Of a stretch of DNA of 64,000 nt, positions 25,735 to 34,634 are shown in pieces. Each line of letters starts with the position of its first letter. The stretch's first letter is position 1. The notes beneath the pieces are model-generated. The model saw only the letters and a list, made by a program, of their open reading frames with translations, made no database searches and was not told the DNA's origin. The stretch is from contig NZ_VCEI01000028.1 in the NCBI RefSeq assembly GCF_005860765.1, forward strand, positions 124,001 through 188,000, written 5' to 3'. This DNA comes from Dyadobacter sediminis. Lineage in GTDB: Bacteria > Bacteroidota > Bacteroidia > Cytophagales > Spirosomataceae. The position numbers were made by a program, and so were the translations under genes.

Positions 25735-26859
25735 TCAGACATTCCTGAAATCCGGAAGCTGAATCAATGCGCCACCCTGCAAAGCGGATTCATGTGCGAG
25801 AATACCCACGCTCGTCCAGTTTGCCGATTGTGCTGCATTCGGGAAAGGTTCGCGGTCTTCAATCAATGCACTGATGAATTCATGTGCAAGATGCGGGTGC
25901 GAACCGCCGTGGCCGCCGCCCTGTACAAACGACAAATGCGCATTGTCATCCAGGTTATAAACGCCATGGCCGGTGAAATGACGTATTTCTTCCGGAAGAT
26001 AATGTGCATAATCAGGCGTTGTGACGCGTTCTGCAATTTCGTGTTCCGGCTTTTTGGCCGTATGGATTACAGGATCTTCACCTTCGATCAATGGCCATTC
26101 AAACGATTTTTTGCTTCCGTAAACCTCAAAGCTTTCGCGGTACTGACGGGCCACATCGAACAGTGAACGGTAAACATAAGCCGATAAATCGCTGTCCTTG
26201 AATTTAATATGTGCGGATTCCACGGCAAACGGCGAGTTATGGATTTTTGCAAGGTCTTCACTGATCGTTCCCGATCCGAAACACGAAACATACTCCGCTT
26301 CCAGTTTCAGCAAACCTGCAACCGGACCTACGCAGTGCGTGGCATAATGCATCGGCGGCAATCCGGGCCAGTAATCCGGCCAGCCTTCCATATCCTGCTG
26401 ATGGCTTGCTTTCAGGAACTGGACTTTGCCAAGTTCTCCTTTTTCGTACAACTCTTTTACAAACAGAAATTCCCGCGCATACACGACGGTTTCCATCATC
26501 ATATATTTTTTTCCGGATTCTTTTGTCGCTTTTACAATTTCCATGCAATCTTCCACGCTTGTTGCCATGGGTACCGTGCAGGCAACGTGCTTTCCGGCAC
26601 GAAGGGCTTTCAGCGTTTGTTCGGCATGATTCGGGATCGGTGAGTTGATATGTACAGCATCTACATTCGGGTCATTCAGAAGGTCATCATAACTGGTGTA
26701 GCGTACATCAATTCCATACTGATCGCCGACAGCATTCAGCTTGGATTCCGTACGCTGGCATATTGCATACATATTGGCATTGGGATGCTGCTGATAGATG
26801 GGAATAAATTCGGCTCCGAAGCCTAATCCGACAATAGCAACATTAATTTTTTGGGACAT
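25735..26859 (-). CDS. Gfo/Idh/MocA-family oxidoreductase
   Basis: 374 aa. Rossmann motif VGLGFGAEFIPIY near residue 11; the family lysine region reads CTVPMATSVEDC rather than the common EKP, so the conserved Lys is not in its usual place. The C-terminal domain contains HPHLAHEF near 325. NAD(P)-dependent, cytoplasmic by lack of a signal peptide. It is the first gene of a two-gene unit with the ThuA-propeller lipoprotein. Upstream lies a 65-bp element (26951-27015) that is also found before the TIM-barrel gene at 30322-31158. The substrate is unknown; a sugar or sugar acid is likely. Confidence 0.85.
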   Translation of the reverse strand: MSQKINVAIVGLGFGAEFIPIYQQHPNANMYAICQRTESKLNAVGDQYGIDVRYTSYDDLLNDPNVDAVHINSPIPNHAEQTLKALRAGKHVACTVPMATSVEDCMEIVKATKESGKKYMMMETVVYAREFLFVKELYEKGELGKVQFLKASHQQDMEGWPDYWPGLPPMHYATHCVGPVAGLLKLEAEYVSCFGSGTISEDLAKIHNSPFAVESAHIKFKDSDLSAYVYRSLFDVARQYRESFEVYGSKKSFEWPLIEGEDPVIHTAKKPEHEIAERVTTPDYAHYLPEEIRHFTGHGVYNLDDNAHLSFVQGGGHGGSHPHLAHEFISALIEDREPFPNAAQSANWTSVGILAHESALQGGALIQLPDFRNV

Positions 26860-26950
26860 ATTTATTATTGGTTAATGGATTCGGTTTAAAGGCTTGAAAA
26901 AGCTGATAACAAGATATTTACCTCAACGAATGAACATAGGATTCACAATA

Positions 26951-27015
26951 CAATTTTAAAACAAAATAATACTAAAAACTTTACGTCTTTTGATTACTAA
27001 TGACTGTATTTTGAT
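26951..27015 (-). promoter_or_regulatory. conserved 65-bp upstream element, copy 1
   Basis: This segment aligns without gaps to 31352-31416. The 29-bp block at 26987-27015 (CTTTTGATTA then TGACTG then TTGAT) matches its partner at 25 of 29 positions. The block at 26951-26973 (CAATTTTA-AACAAAA-AATAC) matches at all but two positions. The 13 bp between them are less similar. It lies 92 bp upstream of the MocA start codon and in front of the divergent GNAT gene. Confidence 0.65.
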
Positions 27016-27097
27016 CTTTTTTTAATTAATATGAATTTTAGTTGCAAAATAATGCTTGAAATTAATGCTGTCATCAATAACTTTTAACTTAGTTCAT

Positions 27098-27652
27098 ATG
27101 ATACGTTCCGCCTTACCTGAAGATGCGCCTGCTGTGGCACCGCTACTTGTTCTTGCCATGGGCCATATCGCAGGCATTTTTGCAGGATCTGGAAATGATG
27201 CGGATGCAGTTCCTTTCTTTCACGCCTTTTTCAAGGCTGATGATAACCAGTACAGTTACGCCAATACGCTGGTTTTTACAGATGAAACAAGCGTATTGGG
27301 TTCTATAACAGGCTATGACGGAGTGCAGCTGCATGAACTGAGAAAGCCGGTCCTTGACAGATTACGAGAATCAGACCCTGGGTTTTCGCCTGAAGATGAA
27401 ACCGAAGCCGGCGAATTTTATATCGATTGTGTCAACGTTCATCCGGAACATCAGGGCAAGGGAATTGGTAAAAAGCTGATTCTTGCCATGTGTGACAAAG
27501 CCGCATCATTGGGATTTGAGCGTGTGGGTCTGATTGTCGATCAGGTAAATCCGCAGGCAAAAAGGCTGTATGAAAAGCTGGGTTTTGAAGTAGCCGGAGA
27601 AAAGGATTTTCTGGGTCACCGCTATTTCCATATGGTCAGGAAAGTATTGTAA
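27098..27652 (+). CDS. GNAT-family N-acetyltransferase
   Basis: 184 aa from the ATG at 27098 (MIRSALPEDAPAV), where the domain begins. The acetyl-CoA loop is HPEHQGKGIGKKLI (about residues 123-136), preceded by the beta strand FYIDCVNV and followed by NPQAKRLYEKLGFE, all typical of GNAT. The cytoplasmic enzyme acetylates an amine on an unknown substrate. It is divergent from the MocA gene and shares its upstream region. No partner gene suggests the substrate. Confidence 0.87.
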   Translation: MIRSALPEDAPAVAPLLVLAMGHIAGIFAGSGNDADAVPFFHAFFKADDNQYSYANTLVFTDETSVLGSITGYDGVQLHELRKPVLDRLRESDPGFSPEDETEAGEFYIDCVNVHPEHQGKGIGKKLILAMCDKAASLGFERVGLIVDQVNPQAKRLYEKLGFEVAGEKDFLGHRYFHMVRKVL

Positions 27653-27800
27653 ATAAACTTTTAAAACCGGAGTTTGTGATTTTGTCTGTTCTTTCCGAAA
27701 AGCTGGAATACAGGGTTTGTGCTTCTTAAAGGGATGTGAAGGAAATTTGCCTAAATTGCTTCTTTAAATTTTTTAAGAATTCAAATTTTTACCTGAATCC

Positions 27801-29243
27801 ATGTTTCAAAGAAGAACATTCATAAAAACCGGTGCACTGGCTGTTGCCGGAATCGCTGCTTCGCGTTGGTCATTTGCAAAAAATGCTGCCGACTTCCCGG
27901 TTGTACGGATTCCTGCAGACAAGCGCAGCTTTACAAGTCCGGCTGTGGAGGCAACCATAACCCGAATGAAAAAGGTGATCAAAGATCCGGAGCTGGCCTG
28001 GCTTTTTGAAAACTGTTTTCCCAATACGATCGATACAACGGTTCATTATAAACCCATTGACGGCAAACCGGATACTTTCGTGATCACCGGCGATATCGAC
28101 GCCATGTGGCTTCGCGACAGTACTGCACAGGTGTGGCCGTACTTGCCGCTGCTGAAAGAAGACAGCAAACTAAAAGACATGGTGGCCGGGCTGATCAACA
28201 GACAAACCAAATGCATCCATATTGATCCTTACGCCAATGCATTCTATGACCGTCCGAAAGAAAGCGAATGGACAAAGGATGCTACAGAAATGAAACCGAT
28301 GCTGCATGAACGTAAATGGGAGCTGGATTCACTTTGTTACACAATCAGGCTGGCTTACAATTACTGGAAAATAACGGGTGATACGAAGCCTTTTGATGCG
28401 GACTGGCGCAAGGCAATGGGACTGATCCTGAAAACCTGTAAAGAACAGCAGCGGAAAGACGGTCCGGGTCCTTACAAGTTCGGACGCGTTACTGCATGGT
28501 CCACAGATACGGTTCCCGGAAACGGATACGGAAATCCGGTTAAGCCGAACGGCTTGATTGCAAGTACTTTCCGCCCGTCGGATGACGCCGCGATTTATCC
28601 GTTTTTTGTTCCGTCCAATTTTTTTGCAGTGGTTTCTTTTCGTGAAGTAGCTGAGCTGCTGGAAAAAACAGGCGGTTCCGCAGGCGGCCAGGATGCCGCA
28701 CTTGCCGCTGATTTCAAAGCATTGGCGCTGGAAGTTGAGAATGCACTGAAAAAATACGCCATATATCCGCATCCGGAATTTGGTAAAATCTATGCTTTTG
28801 AAGTGGACGGATTTGGCAACTATCTTCTGATGGACGATGCCGGTATTCCGGGCTTGATCAGTATGCCATATCTGGGCGCCATGCCGGTGAAAGATCCGGT
28901 CTATGTCAATACCAGAAAGTTTGTGCTGAGTGATTCCAATCCGTATTTCTTCAAAGGAAAAGCAGGCGAGGGGCTGGGCAGTCCGCATACTCTGGTTAAT
29001 CAGATCTGGCCGATGGGCATTATTGCGCGTGCGATCACATCAACGGACGACAAGGAAATTGAAGCGCAGCTGAAATTGCTGAAAACAACGCATAATCACA
29101 CCGGTTTTATGCATGAGTCTTTTGACAAAGACGACCAGTCCAAATTTACCCGCAAATGGTTTGCCTGGGTAAATACCTTGTTCGGAGAGCTGATTCTGAA
29201 ACTTGAAAAAGAAAGACCGCATCTGCTGGCCAAGGTTTACTGA
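27801..29243 (+). CDS. GH125-family exo-alpha-1,6-mannosidase, Tat-exported
   Basis: 480 aa. The N-terminus has a twin-arginine pattern (QRRTFIKTGALAVAGIAAS), so export in folded form is likely. The (alpha/alpha)6 barrel carries GDIDAMWLRDSTAQVWPYLP (about residues 92-111) and HTGFMHESFDKDD near 435, both typical of GH125, which are metal-independent inverting alpha-mannosidases. It would trim alpha-1,6-linked mannose from N-glycans or yeast mannan. It stands alone between a GNAT gene and a convergent pirin gene, with no SusC/SusD pair in the window. Confidence 0.88.
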   Translation: MFQRRTFIKTGALAVAGIAASRWSFAKNAADFPVVRIPADKRSFTSPAVEATITRMKKVIKDPELAWLFENCFPNTIDTTVHYKPIDGKPDTFVITGDIDAMWLRDSTAQVWPYLPLLKEDSKLKDMVAGLINRQTKCIHIDPYANAFYDRPKESEWTKDATEMKPMLHERKWELDSLCYTIRLAYNYWKITGDTKPFDADWRKAMGLILKTCKEQQRKDGPGPYKFGRVTAWSTDTVPGNGYGNPVKPNGLIASTFRPSDDAAIYPFFVPSNFFAVVSFREVAELLEKTGGSAGGQDAALAADFKALALEVENALKKYAIYPHPEFGKIYAFEVDGFGNYLLMDDAGIPGLISMPYLGAMPVKDPVYVNTRKFVLSDSNPYFFKGKAGEGLGSPHTLVNQIWPMGIIARAITSTDDKEIEAQLKLLKTTHNHTGFMHESFDKDDQSKFTRKWFAWVNTLFGELILKLEKERPHLLAKVY

Positions 29244-29284
29244 GCCATTTGGTTACAGCTTACCGCTGAATTGAAAGTGCATTT

Positions 29285-29326
29285 AACGAAAGAAGCCGGA
29301 ATTTCATGGATCCGGCTTCTTTCGTT
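29285..29326. terminator. bidirectional terminator between GH125 and pirin genes
   Basis: AACGAAAGAAGCCGGA and TCCGGCTTCTTTCGTT are perfect 16-bp inverted arms around a 10-bp loop, with T-rich ends in both directions. It lies between two convergent genes, 42 bp after the GH125 stop and 14 bp from the pirin stop. Confidence 0.9.
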
Positions 29327-29339
29327 ATGAATCAGCTGC

Positions 29340-30200
29340 TTAATGCTTCCAGCTTCCGAATTTTCCAAGCTGATAATCCTGGTAAGCCTGTTCAATTTCG
29401 AATTCCGAATTCATGACAAAAGGCCCTTGCGCAACAACCGGTTCATGGTTCGGCTTTGCATGACCGATCAGCAGCAGACTGTTTTCTTTGGCTTCAACCT
29501 GGATTTCTCCGTCTTCAGTATCAAATTCAACCAGTTCCAGTTTATTTACTTCTGCATTGTTCACGTTCAGTTTTCCCTGAATTACATAAAACAGAACCGT
29601 ACGTCCTTCGGGAACAGCTATGGTGGTTTTGCCGCTCTTCTGAAATCCGATTGTGGCAATGTGTACATCCGCAATGGATTGCAGGCTGCCTTTCTGTCCA
29701 AACCATTCGCCGGAAACAGCATCGACAACAACTTTGCCTTCATCCAGCGCAATGTGCGGAATTTCGTCTTTCTGCAAACCTGTATATGCCGGTTCGGTAT
29801 TTTTCAGATTGGCAGGCAAATTGACCCACAACTGAAGAATCTCCACGTTTCCGCCATTGGCCAGAAATTCCTTTGAAGAATTTTCAGAATGAATAATGCC
29901 TTTTCCCGCAGTCATCCATTGAATTCCTCCGGCCTCGATCTTGCTGTTATAGCCGGTACTGTCCGTATGAACAATGTCTCCTTCCACGATAAACGTAACC
30001 GTCTCAAAACCTTTGTGCGGGTGAGGTCCAAAAGGCAGGCCTCTGTTCCGGGAAGGGTACGTCTGCGGCCCGTGGTGATTAAGGAAAAGAAAAGGTTCAA
30101 GGTCATCAATGGCTACTTCCTGTGATGGCATAACCCGGTAAGTCACCAGTCCGCCCATGTCCGCCCGGACGGCCCTGAATATATTTTTAATCGTTTTCAT
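29340..30200 (-). CDS. pirin-family protein
   Basis: 286 aa, two cupin domains. The iron ligands of pirin are present: HPH in FGPHPHKGFETV (near residue 60) and the His and Glu of GIIHSEN (near residue 105). Family members bind Fe and are either quercetin 2,3-dioxygenase-like or redox-sensing; no reaction can be assigned from sequence. Cytoplasmic. It lies 121 bp downstream of the TIM-barrel gene and ends at a shared terminator with GH125. Confidence 0.9.
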   Translation of the reverse strand: MKTIKNIFRAVRADMGGLVTYRVMPSQEVAIDDLEPFLFLNHHGPQTYPSRNRGLPFGPHPHKGFETVTFIVEGDIVHTDSTGYNSKIEAGGIQWMTAGKGIIHSENSSKEFLANGGNVEILQLWVNLPANLKNTEPAYTGLQKDEIPHIALDEGKVVVDAVSGEWFGQKGSLQSIADVHIATIGFQKSGKTTIAVPEGRTVLFYVIQGKLNVNNAEVNKLELVEFDTEDGEIQVEAKENSLLLIGHAKPNHEPVVAQGPFVMNSEFEIEQAYQDYQLGKFGSWKH

Positions 30201-30321
30201 AACTATGTTTTTATCCTTCTTTCAGACTTTAATGTAATCTGGAAGAAAATAGTTTGTGTACGGACTATTCAAAAGTATAGCGGCCGATTGTTGCCGCTAT
30301 ATATTAATTTCATTGGTATGA

Positions 30322-31158
30322 TTACTGGACTCCGGAAATGCCGGATTTGATAAAAGCAAGTCCGTCGCGCATCAGCTGTTCCTCCGATTCAAACATTTTC
30401 CGCCAGATATTCGCAACCGGAAGTTTGGGACTGAATGCTTCGATACTGATCCAGCCGTCGTACCGGATGTCTTTTATGGCCTGAAAAATTCCCGTCCAGT
30501 CCACGTTTCCTTTTCCGGGTGTAGACCTGTCATTTTCAGAAAGCTGGATAAATGAAATCCGTTCGCCGGCCTTGCGCATGGTGTCGCCAATGTTTTTTTC
30601 TTCAATATTGGCATGAAAAGTGTCAAACATGATTTTGCAGTTGGGATGATTTACTTCATCCACAAATCGGATGAGTTCATCGCCGCAGCTTGTAAGATAC
30701 AGTTCAAAACGGTTTAGATATTCCAGCCCGAGCGTAATGTCCAGCGATTCGGCATAATCTGCAACTTCCCGGATGCCCTGAATTCCCCATTTCCACTCGT
30801 CTGCCGTTGCCGGCTTGCCCGAAAATACGCCCAATGCCGAATGATAAGGACCCATTAATTTGGTTGCGCCCAGAACAAGCGAGCAGTCGAGCGCTTTCTT
30901 AAGATGTTCAACGGTATGTCTTCGCATGGCGGGATCAGCACTGATGAGGTGCTCGTCCGGACCGCAGATGGTATCGGTTTCACAGGCAAGTCCGAGATCA
31001 TCGAGTTTTTTTCTGAAATTGAACCAATGCGCAGGATCGGTATTGAAAATCGGAACTTCCACGCCGTCAAATCCTATTTCCTTGATCAGTTCAAGCGTTG
31101 GAAAAAGACTTTCGTCTATTTGATTTCCCCAAAGGAGAAGATTCATGCTGTACTTCAT
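30322..31158 (-). CDS. sugar phosphate isomerase/epimerase-like TIM-barrel protein
   Basis: 278 aa of the AP endonuclease family 2/xylose isomerase-like superfamily. Metal ligands of the family are visible: Glu in LGLEYLNRFE, Asp/His in KIMFDTFHANIEE, and Glu in GWISIEAFSP. Relatives include D-tagatose 3-epimerase and enzymes acting on inosose or 3-keto sugars. Cytoplasmic. The 65-bp element upstream (31352-31416) is shared with the MocA/ThuA operon, which suggests that it works in the same pathway as those genes. The exact substrate is unknown. Confidence 0.85.
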   Translation of the reverse strand: MKYSMNLLLWGNQIDESLFPTLELIKEIGFDGVEVPIFNTDPAHWFNFRKKLDDLGLACETDTICGPDEHLISADPAMRRHTVEHLKKALDCSLVLGATKLMGPYHSALGVFSGKPATADEWKWGIQGIREVADYAESLDITLGLEYLNRFELYLTSCGDELIRFVDEVNHPNCKIMFDTFHANIEEKNIGDTMRKAGERISFIQLSENDRSTPGKGNVDWTGIFQAIKDIRYDGWISIEAFSPKLPVANIWRKMFESEEQLMRDGLAFIKSGISGVQ

Positions 31159-31351
31159 TCAAATTGGTTTTTGCCGTTCAATCTTTGCAATCGTCCGGAT
31201 TGATAATAAAATAGTTAGATCAGATATGCTAAAATAAACAGCTGTCAGCAATTAGCTTCAAGCTGTCAGGGAATTTGTATTTGATAAAAAAACAGATTGT
31301 GAATGCCGGATCTGAATTAATTTCAAGCAATTATTTAAATTCAAATGCGTA

Positions 31352-31416
31352 CAATTTTACAACAAAAAAATACAGTGCTTTTATTCGCTTTTGATTAGTA
31401 CTGACTGCATATTGAT
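31352..31416 (-). promoter_or_regulatory. conserved 65-bp upstream element, copy 2
   Basis: Gap-free partner of 26951-27015. It lies 193 bp upstream of the TIM-barrel start codon. The rest of the gap 31159-31473 is AT-rich with no coding sequence; AGCT-rich words (CAGCTGTCAGCAATTAGCTT) at about 31239-31258 resemble those near 4340 and 5416. Confidence 0.65.
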
Positions 31417-31473
31417 ATATTCTGTAATTGTAAATGAATACCCGGACAAAATAAAGCCATTTCATTGAGCATG

Positions 31474-31513
31474 AAAAAAGGCAGCTTTCGATGATATACG
31501 AAACTGCCTTTTG
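31474..31513 (-). terminator. intrinsic terminator of the small lipoprotein gene
   Basis: On the minus strand AAAAGGCAG-TTTCG pairs with CGAAAGCTGCCTTTT (one bulge) around an 8-base loop, followed by a T-run. It starts about 20 bp past the stop codon at 31533. Confidence 0.8.
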
Positions 31514-31532
31514 TTGCATTATTCTGTTTTGT

Positions 31533-31961
31533 TTACTGCATCCGGCTGAAAATCATTTGATTGTTATTTTCGTAATATAAAACAAGCTGGTTTGTTTTCA
31601 GGTCGTATAAATTGACATTTGGTAAAGCATTAATGAACAAATTTCCCCAGGGAGTTTCCGCTCTTTCCGTTCCGCCTCCACCGATCTGGATTGTGTTTTG
31701 CTGTGCTGTTTCGTAAAAACCGGTAAGGAAATTGGTTGAAGTCGTTCCTTCCAGTTCTCCTTTTTCCTTGAAATTCAAAACAATATCCATTGCGCCTTTC
31801 GATGGATTCGGTTTTTTAATCGTGTCAGATTCCTGTACGATACTTTCCAGCTTCCATGTTCCGGTCAGTTCCAGATTACTGCTGATTGTGGTGGTTTTTC
31901 CACAGCTGAATGTCACGATTGCAGACAGTACGAATACGGTCCTTTGTATCAGATTTTTCAT
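31533..31961 (-). CDS. small lipoprotein, META/lipocalin-like
   Basis: 142 aa from the ATG at 31961 (MKNLIQRTVFVLSAIVTFSC); lipobox with Cys20. The mature part has LELTGTWKLESIVQ, then a phosphate-like or lipid-barrel pattern of short strands (MDIVLNFKEKGEL, LVLYYENNNQMIFSRM) as in META/HslJ or lipocalin-type small barrels. No catalytic residues are evident and no function is known. It is a single-gene unit, with a terminator downstream and about 300 bp of untranslated DNA upstream. An upstream in-frame start at 32012 is less likely because the signal peptide begins at 31961. Confidence 0.75.
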   Translation of the reverse strand: MKNLIQRTVFVLSAIVTFSCGKTTTISSNLELTGTWKLESIVQESDTIKKPNPSKGAMDIVLNFKEKGELEGTTSTNFLTGFYETAQQNTIQIGGGGTERAETPWGNLFINALPNVNLYDLKTNQLVLYYENNNQMIFSRMQ

Positions 31962-32268
31962 TGTAGTTATTATAATAAGATGAGGATTTAATATAATTAT
32001 TTCAATAGGCAATTGCGTTTGGCCGAAACAAGCATCATTCCTGAAAATACTGTACCGGATTTAACCTGTGAAAGCACTCCGGGCCGGTTCGTTTAATGCG
32101 TTTATTACAACGAAGTTCAAGTAAATTTTCTTTCGCCGTTTACTAATTCTTCTCGTATAGAACGAACATTTATTTTTGCCGTGCGCGTAAAAAGAAAAGA
32201 AATTACTGATCTTATTTTGATATTTATATCCACATTTGATAAAATTTCAAGGTAAAATAAGGTAAGAA
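31962..32268. other. divergent intergenic region with a -7-like element for the AraC gene
   Basis: This gap lies between the small lipoprotein gene and the AraC gene. TATTTTTG at 32171-32178 on the plus strand matches TAnnTTTG and would give a leader of about 85 bases; no clear -33 TTG accompanies it. Nothing else recognisable. Confidence 0.4.
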
Positions 32269-33129
32269 ATGAAGGCGCCTATTCATAAAAACATCGAAAG
32301 TCAGGTAAGAACCGTAACCATACAGGAGTTAAAAGCTGCTTATTTTGACCCAAACTGGCATTTTCATCCGCATTACCAGCTTTTTACGGTTCTGGAAGGA
32401 ACCGGTAAGCGGCTTATCGGTGATTCCGTACAGACTTTCGGTCCGGGCGACACCGTATTTCTTGGACCTGACGTTCCGCATTTATGGCGCAGTGATCCGG
32501 TTTATTTTGAAAATGATTCTGCGTTGTTTACGCACGGGGTTGTGTTGTATTTTCAGGAAGATTTTCTGGGCAGGGATTTCCTTGAAAAACCCGAAATGCT
32601 TGCCTTGCGGCAACTGCTGCTGGACAGCAAAAGAGGAATCGAATACAAAGGCTCGTTACGCGAACACATTCGTTCCGAGTTGATGTCTTTGATGCACCAG
32701 GAAGGTTTTCAAAGTATTATTCAGCTGCTTACCTTGCTGCACAAGCTTGCACATGATCCGGGCGGTTCGCCGATTTCCAGTTATGGTTACGTAAATACCT
32801 ACAAAGTTTCGGAAACCGAACGCATGCAGAAAGTCCATAATTATGTACTTCAGCATTTTGCACAGGAAATAAGGCTCGGCGATGTAGCGTCGCTGGCCGG
32901 AATGACGGAAGCTGCCTTCTGCCGTTATTTCAAGGCAAGGTCAAACAAGACATTTATTGATTTTGTAAATGAAATCCGGATCGGGCATGCCTGCAAATTG
33001 CTGCTGGAAGACAAATGGACTATTGCCCAGATTGCTTACGACAGCGGGTTTGATTCATTGTCCAATTTCAACCGGAACTTCAAGCGTTACATTGGCCACA
33101 CGCCAAGGGAATACAAAGGAAATTATTGA
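32269..33129 (+). CDS. AraC-family transcriptional regulator with cupin-like sensor domain
   Basis: 286 aa. The cupin-like N-terminus has DPNWHFHPHYQLFTVLEGTG (about residues 27-46) with His residues in cupin motif positions, and FGPGDTVFLGPDVPHLW. The C-terminus has the two AraC helix-turn-helix units, RLGDVASLAGMTEAAFCRYF and WTIAQIAYDSGFDSLSNFNR. It faces the uxuA-SDR-ThuA-MocA operon, whose last gene ends 44 bp away on the other strand. It may control that operon, the small lipoprotein, or the genes with the 65-bp element (inference). Confidence 0.9.
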   Translation: MKAPIHKNIESQVRTVTIQELKAAYFDPNWHFHPHYQLFTVLEGTGKRLIGDSVQTFGPGDTVFLGPDVPHLWRSDPVYFENDSALFTHGVVLYFQEDFLGRDFLEKPEMLALRQLLLDSKRGIEYKGSLREHIRSELMSLMHQEGFQSIIQLLTLLHKLAHDPGGSPISSYGYVNTYKVSETERMQKVHNYVLQHFAQEIRLGDVASLAGMTEAAFCRYFKARSNKTFIDFVNEIRIGHACKLLLEDKWTIAQIAYDSGFDSLSNFNRNFKRYIGHTPREYKGNY

Positions 33130-33173
33130 TTGTAAGGTTTTTCCAGAATAAGCGGGTTTTAAGCGTTTTGTTT

Positions 33174-34607
33174 TCAGCCTTTTACATAGTTCGTGCCGTA
33201 AGGTGCTCTTTGCGGCCTTGAAAGCATGGCGTTTGCCTCGGCATCACCGATATATTCTTCTTTTTCCGGGTTCCATGTAAGTTTTCTTCCCAGTTTCATT
33301 GCGGTATGTGCAATCAAACATGCGGAGCAGGAACGCTGCGCAATTTCGGCATGACTGATCGTTTGTTTGCCGTTCTGAATGCATTCCAGCCAGTTCTGGT
33401 GCTGTTCCGGGCTTTCATATAGACGAATTTCATCGGGCTGAATAACAGAACCCAGGATCTTGCTGTCACTTGCGTAAAATGCTTCATTCTGTTTGGTCGA
33501 TTCAGCAGCGCCGGGATCAGACGCCGTTACACCGACATTGCCTCTTGAAACAAATATCCAGCCGTCGGTTCCTTCGAACTTGATCCCGTTCGGATTGGTG
33601 CCGCCGATTTCCATTTCCACACCGTTTGCATATTTTGCATTCACCAGAAAATCCCCGTGAACATTCCATAAGCCTGAGCCTGCCGGCGGGAAAGTGGCTT
33701 TGCCTTCAATTTCAATCGGGCCGGTCAGTTCGGTGTCCATGCCCCAATGCGCAATATCCAGGTGATGAGAACCCCAGCCTGTGATCATTCCGGCGCCAAA
33801 CTGTTCCAGACGAAGCCAGCCTGGACGGTCATTGATGTTGGTTTGCGAATGCACACGGTCAAGCGTATAATAAATTTCCGGCGTGGAGCCCAGCCACATG
33901 TCGTAATTCAGATTGGCAGGAACGGGCATTTTTTCAGGATTGCCGCCGGCAGGATCGCCCGGCAGGCCGACATATACTTTTTTAAGCTGCCCGATGCGTC
34001 CGTTCCGCACCAGTTCGCAGGTTCTTTTGAACTGCGGCCACGGGTTCATGGATCGCTGCTGACTTCCAAGCTGGAAAACAACTTTCTTTTTCTTGATCAT
34101 TTCCGCCATCATTCTGCCTTCCTTGATGGTAAGCGAGGTCGGTTTCTGCATATAAATGTGCTTTCCGGCTACGGCTGCTTCCATTGCCGGCTGTGCATGC
34201 CAGTGATCGGGCGTACTGATTATAACGGCGTCAATTTCCTTGTTGGCCAGCAACTCTTTGTAATCGTCATACGTTTTGACGTTTACATAATTGGCTTTGC
34301 CGGTTTTATCCGCATATTTCTTTTCAATCCACTGTTTACCTTGTGCAAGCCGGCTTTTATCCACATCCGCAACAGCCATCACATGCGCAACTTCGTTCTT
34401 CATCACTTCCGGCAAGTCGTGTGTAGTAGCTATTCGCCCGATACCGATCTGTCCGATCTGGATTCTGTTGCTGGGTGCGCTTTTACCAAAAACACTGGCC
34501 GGAACGATGGCCGGAAACATGGATGCCGCCAGGATGCCGGCTGTACCGGATGCGGCAGTTTTAAGAAAGGATCTTCTGTCCTGGTTATTTTTGCTGTTAT
34601 TTTTCAC
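33174..34607 (-). CDS. Tat-exported Gfo/Idh/MocA-family oxidoreductase
   Basis: 477 aa, longer than the cytoplasmic members because of an N-terminal twin-arginine signal (QDRRSFLKTAASGTAG). The start is GTG at 34607; no ATG lies before the signal. Rossmann motif IGQIGIGRIATTHDL; catalytic-region motifs YMQKPTSLTIKEGR and GWGSHHLDIAHWG. These exported family members are common in Bacteroidota and Planctomycetes and bind NAD(H) tightly; they act on glycans or sugars in the periplasm. Last gene of the operon uxuA - SDR - ThuA - MocA, 27 bp after the ThuA gene. Confidence 0.9.
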   Translation of the reverse strand: MKNNSKNNQDRRSFLKTAASGTAGILAASMFPAIVPASVFGKSAPSNRIQIGQIGIGRIATTHDLPEVMKNEVAHVMAVADVDKSRLAQGKQWIEKKYADKTGKANYVNVKTYDDYKELLANKEIDAVIISTPDHWHAQPAMEAAVAGKHIYMQKPTSLTIKEGRMMAEMIKKKKVVFQLGSQQRSMNPWPQFKRTCELVRNGRIGQLKKVYVGLPGDPAGGNPEKMPVPANLNYDMWLGSTPEIYYTLDRVHSQTNINDRPGWLRLEQFGAGMITGWGSHHLDIAHWGMDTELTGPIEIEGKATFPPAGSGLWNVHGDFLVNAKYANGVEMEIGGTNPNGIKFEGTDGWIFVSRGNVGVTASDPGAAESTKQNEAFYASDSKILGSVIQPDEIRLYESPEQHQNWLECIQNGKQTISHAEIAQRSCSACLIAHTAMKLGRKLTWNPEKEEYIGDAEANAMLSRPQRAPYGTNYVKG

Positions 34608-34634
34608 CGGATTCAGGATTAATGTTTTTCAGAA

